From Pseudorasbora parva (lineage: Eukaryota > Chordata > Actinopteri > Cypriniformes > Gobionidae), in contig NC_090176.1 of assembly GCF_024679245.1 (NCBI RefSeq), positions 51,796,615-51,860,614 of the forward strand: 64,000 nt of DNA. Direction: 5' to 3'. The notes beneath the pieces were generated by a model that was given only the letters and a program-made list of their open reading frames with translations, ran no database searches and was not told the origin of the DNA. This document shows, piece after piece, positions 61,370-64,000 of the stretch (its first letter is position 1; every line of letters starts with the position of its first letter). The translations under genes and the position numbers were made by a program.

Positions 61370-61990
61370 AGTCTCTTCTGCTTACCAAAGCTGCATTAAT
61401 CTGATCATAACTCCAGTAAAGCAGTGAAATATTCCTCCAGTGTAAATCATCTGTTCTTTATGTGAATATATAGTAAAGTGTGATTTATTCCTGTGATCAT
61501 CATCATCATTACTCTTCAGTGTCACACGATCCTTCACTAATCATTCTCATATGATAAGAAACATGTATAGCTGCGTTTCCACCACAGGAACTTTACCCAG
61601 GAACTTTGGGTGGTACTCGGCATGTTTAGACCGCAGGAACCAGGGTCTAAATGAAGTTCCGGGTAAATATTTCCCCCTCCAAACGGCCCTGCTCGCGAGG
61701 TAGTACTTTTTCAAAGTTCAGGAACTTTCGAGGGCGGGACTTGGGCGCTGAACATGCTGATTGGTTTAGCATTTCAATTTCAACCGGCATTTTTAAAAGT
61801 CTTTTGCGAGGTTCGGTCTGCGTTCAGTAAATATCAGTCTTGCTCTCTATCTGATGGCAATTTCCACAATTTTGGTGGAAAGGGGCTTATGATTATGTTG
61901 GAAACAGTTCAAACTGTAATATTTTTATAAATGTCTTTACTGTAACTTTTGATACATTTAAAGCTTCATTGGTGAATAAAATTATTAATT
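61370..61990. repeat. GATCACAGGAATAAA dispersed sequence, inverted and interrupted
   Basis: GAGTCTCTTCTGCTTACCAA, TTATTCCTGTGATCATCATC and ATCCTTCACTAATCATTCTC mirror 58580-58870. It resumes after the insertion at 61569-61887 with GTTGGAAACAGTTC. Confidence 0.7.
61569..61887. mobile_element. 319-bp deletion derivative of the AGCCCCGTTTCCACC element
   Basis: TAT duplicated at 61566-61568 and 61888-61890. About 290 bp match 42726-43020 nearly base for base, then jump to the right terminal repeat (TTTGGTGGAAAGGGGCT). Confidence 0.88.
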
Positions 61991-62049
61991 TCTGATGCTC
62001 GTGTTTTTTTTTTACGTCAATGAGATGAATGTTCATTTTAGTTCAATAA

Positions 62050-62180
62050 TGTTTTTTATTTAATATTTTGTATTTTCTGGGGGGTTTTATGTTACTAAAT
62101 TATATTTATGCAGTATTTTTAATCCATTTATTCACTTTTTGAGCATAGACCTGAAAATGAAATTTCCAACTTAAACTCTC
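62050..62180. repeat. Inverted partner of 531-660
   Basis: GAGCATAGACCTGAAAATGA and TTTAATCCATTTATTCACTT are complementary to the copy at the window start. Confidence 0.7.
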
Positions 62181-62704
62181 ATGAATCTTTCATAGACGTT
62201 TGGTCTATTTTTAAAGATGACACTTGGCATATTATTAGAGGGAAAGAAAGTTTATTGTTATGAAAAATGCACAAAATACTATTTTTAATTTTCATATGAA
62301 ATATATATATATATATATTCAAAACATGTTTAACTTTAAAACCTGCAGTAAAATCAAAGACACAAATCTAAACAAACCAAATTGAGGTTGATATCTCAAA
62401 AAATGAGCTTTCAGTCAGATTTTATTCTGGTGCAGTACGTAACGCTTCCACTAGAGGACATTCGCTCATTTTCGAATCATGCGCATGATTTGTGTGTGTG
62501 GGTGTGTGTGTGGTGTGTGTGTGTTCACAAAGGAAGTGCCAAAACCTTTACCAAGTTTCATACCATTCCGATGAAGTAAACAATTCTAAAAGAATCAAAC
62601 AAAATATATCATTTCTCCAAAGAGCACCAGAGGGTTAAAAGAGTCATACTGGCCCTGAACGTCATGTACAATGCTGTGATGTGGGATAAAAGGGTTAAAC
62701 TCAC

Positions 62705-62857
62705 CTAAAACTCCTAACCTGTAGTTGACAGTGACGACGATCACGTTTCCGTAGCTGGCGAGGATACTGCCATCGATCATGTTCCCCGTGCCCTCCACAT
62801 ATGATCCACCGTGAATGTAAACCATGACCGGCTTCAAACCCGTGTCATCGTGAGCAT
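62705..62857 (-). CDS. nlgn4: Neuroligin-4-like, internal coding exon (153 nt)
   Basis: Most 5' of the four neuroligin exons in the window. Read on the minus strand, an acceptor (ttctctttcag) precedes the exon and a donor (gtgagttt) follows it. The exon starts with two bases that complete a codon (probably Asp) and ends one base into a Gly codon. It encodes about 50 residues of the alpha/beta-hydrolase core, including [18 protein letters not shown] and [17 protein letters not shown]; the HGG turn is where true esterases form the oxyanion hole. Neuroligins are postsynaptic adhesion proteins that bind presynaptic neurexins. Earlier exons, with the signal peptide and N-terminal ectodomain, must lie beyond 64000. 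Assignment to the neuroligin family is certain; the NLGN4 paralogue is inferred from the later exons. Confidence 0.95.
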
Positions 62858-62889
62858 CTGAAAGAGAAGAATCACTTAATACAAACTCA

Positions 62890-64000
62890 TACAGTCTTTA
62901 ACCCTCTCTCGACACGATACAGTAGTTTGACTTTCTTAACGAGTGAGTCACTGAAACACTCATTCAAACGGCTGATTCATTCAGCAATGAAGCATTTGAC
63001 TGTCTTAATGAGGGAGTCATTGAATCATTCATTCAATCAATTCATTCAAACATCCGATTCATTCAGGAATGAAGCATTTGTCTGTCTTAATGAGTGAGTC
63101 ACTGAAACACTCATTCAACGATTGATTCAAATGGCTGATTCATTCAGGAACAGAGCATTTGACTGTCTTAATGAGTGAGTCATTGAATCATTCATTCAAT
63201 CAATTCATTCAAACATCCGATTCATTCAGGAATGAAGCATTTGTCTGTCTTAATGAGTGAGTCACTGAAACACTCATTCAACGATTGATTCAAATGGCAG
63301 ATTCATTCAGGAACAGAGCATTTGACTGTCTTAATGAGTGAGTCATTGAATCATTCATTCAACCAATTCATTCAAACATCTGATTCATTCAGGAATGAAG
63401 CATTTGTCTGTCTTAATGAGTGAGTCACTGAATCACTCATTCAACGATTGATTCAAATGGCTGATTCATTCAGGAACAAAGCATTTGACTGTCTTAATGA
63501 GTGAGTCATTGAATCATTCATTCAACCAATTCATTCAAACATCTGATTCATTCAGGAATGAAGCATTTGTCTGTCTTAATGAGTGAGTCACTGAATCACT
63601 CATTCAACGATTGATTCAAATGGCTGATTCATTCAGGAACAAAGCATTTGACTGTCTTAATGAGTGAGTCAATGAATCACTCATTCAACGATTAATTCAA
63701 ATGGCTGATTCATTCAGGAACAAAGCATTTGACTGTCTTAATGAGTGAGTCATTGAATCATTCATTCAACCAATTCATTCAAACATCTGATTCCTTCAGG
63801 GATGAAGCATTTGTCTGTCTTAATGAGCGAGTCACTGAAACACTCATTCAAATGGCTGATTCATTCAGCAATGAACCATTTGTCTGTCTTAATGAGTGAG
63901 TCATTGAATCATTCATTCAAATGGCTGATTCATTTAGCAATGAAGCATTTGTCTGTCTTAATAAGTGAGTCATTGAATCATTCATTCAAATGGCTGATTC
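62890..64000. repeat. About 81-bp tandem repeat with 162-bp higher order, running off the window
   Basis: CTGTCTTAATGAGTGAGTCA recurs about every 80 bp; two alternating versions (CAGGAACAGAGCATTTGACT and CAGGAATGAAGCATTTGTCT) give a 162-bp unit (63161 to 63323). Within the intron upstream of the 62705-62857 exon. Confidence 0.93.

Overview
This window is vertebrate nuclear DNA, almost certainly from a teleost fish and probably a cypriniform. The reasons are an intron-split, brain-type gene, several Tc1-like transposases, hAT, PIF/Harbinger-like and TTAA-type elements, many hairpin MITEs, and very long CA, TATC and CATC microsatellites. There is no operon-like structure and no sign of a prokaryotic or organellar system.

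Only one host gene is supported: a neuroligin, best matched to NLGN4, on the minus strand. Four consecutive 3' coding exons are present (62857-62705, 54178-53993, 50740-49951, 40309-39451). All junctions are GT-AG and the phases agree. Together they carry most of the esterase-like ectodomain, the stalk, the transmembrane helix and a cytoplasmic tail ending in the PDZ ligand TTRV. The 5' exons, including the signal peptide, lie beyond 64000. No complete gene is seen between 1 and 39000; that part is intergenic or 3' flank.

Layout. 1-6500: MITEs and two TTAA elements placed end to end. 6950-8080: CA/TG and CATC microsatellite block. 8773-10283: Tc1 element with a broken transposase. 11.7-15.2 kb: two tandem arrays (about 91 and 114 bp units). 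15.2-17.1 kb: two more TTAA palindromes end to end. 18.1-20.1 kb: a TIR element holding a LINE 3' fragment. 20.7-21.6 kb: a hAT element. 21.7-27.6 kb: many hairpin MITEs. 28.7-30.0 kb: Tc1 scrap and a 60-bp minisatellite. 30.6-33.6 kb: an interrupted foldback element and a third Tc1. 33.7-39.1 kb: CATC, GATA and TATC arrays ending about 360 bp from the neuroligin stop codon. 39.4-64 kb: the neuroligin exons and their repeat-filled introns.

The most striking structure is the last neuroligin intron. A foldback MITE (40645-49760) was split by a second repeat (40998-49726, 6-bp target duplication). That repeat holds a TIR transposon (42726-49638, ATA duplication), which has been inflated by a 33-bp minisatellite of about 148 units. 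The minisatellite is in turn split by a 975-bp element (45568-46542, CAG duplication). The layers can be ordered in time from their target-site duplications. I found no new coding system; the novelty here is in transposon nesting, repeat birth and regulatory-like motifs carried by repeats.
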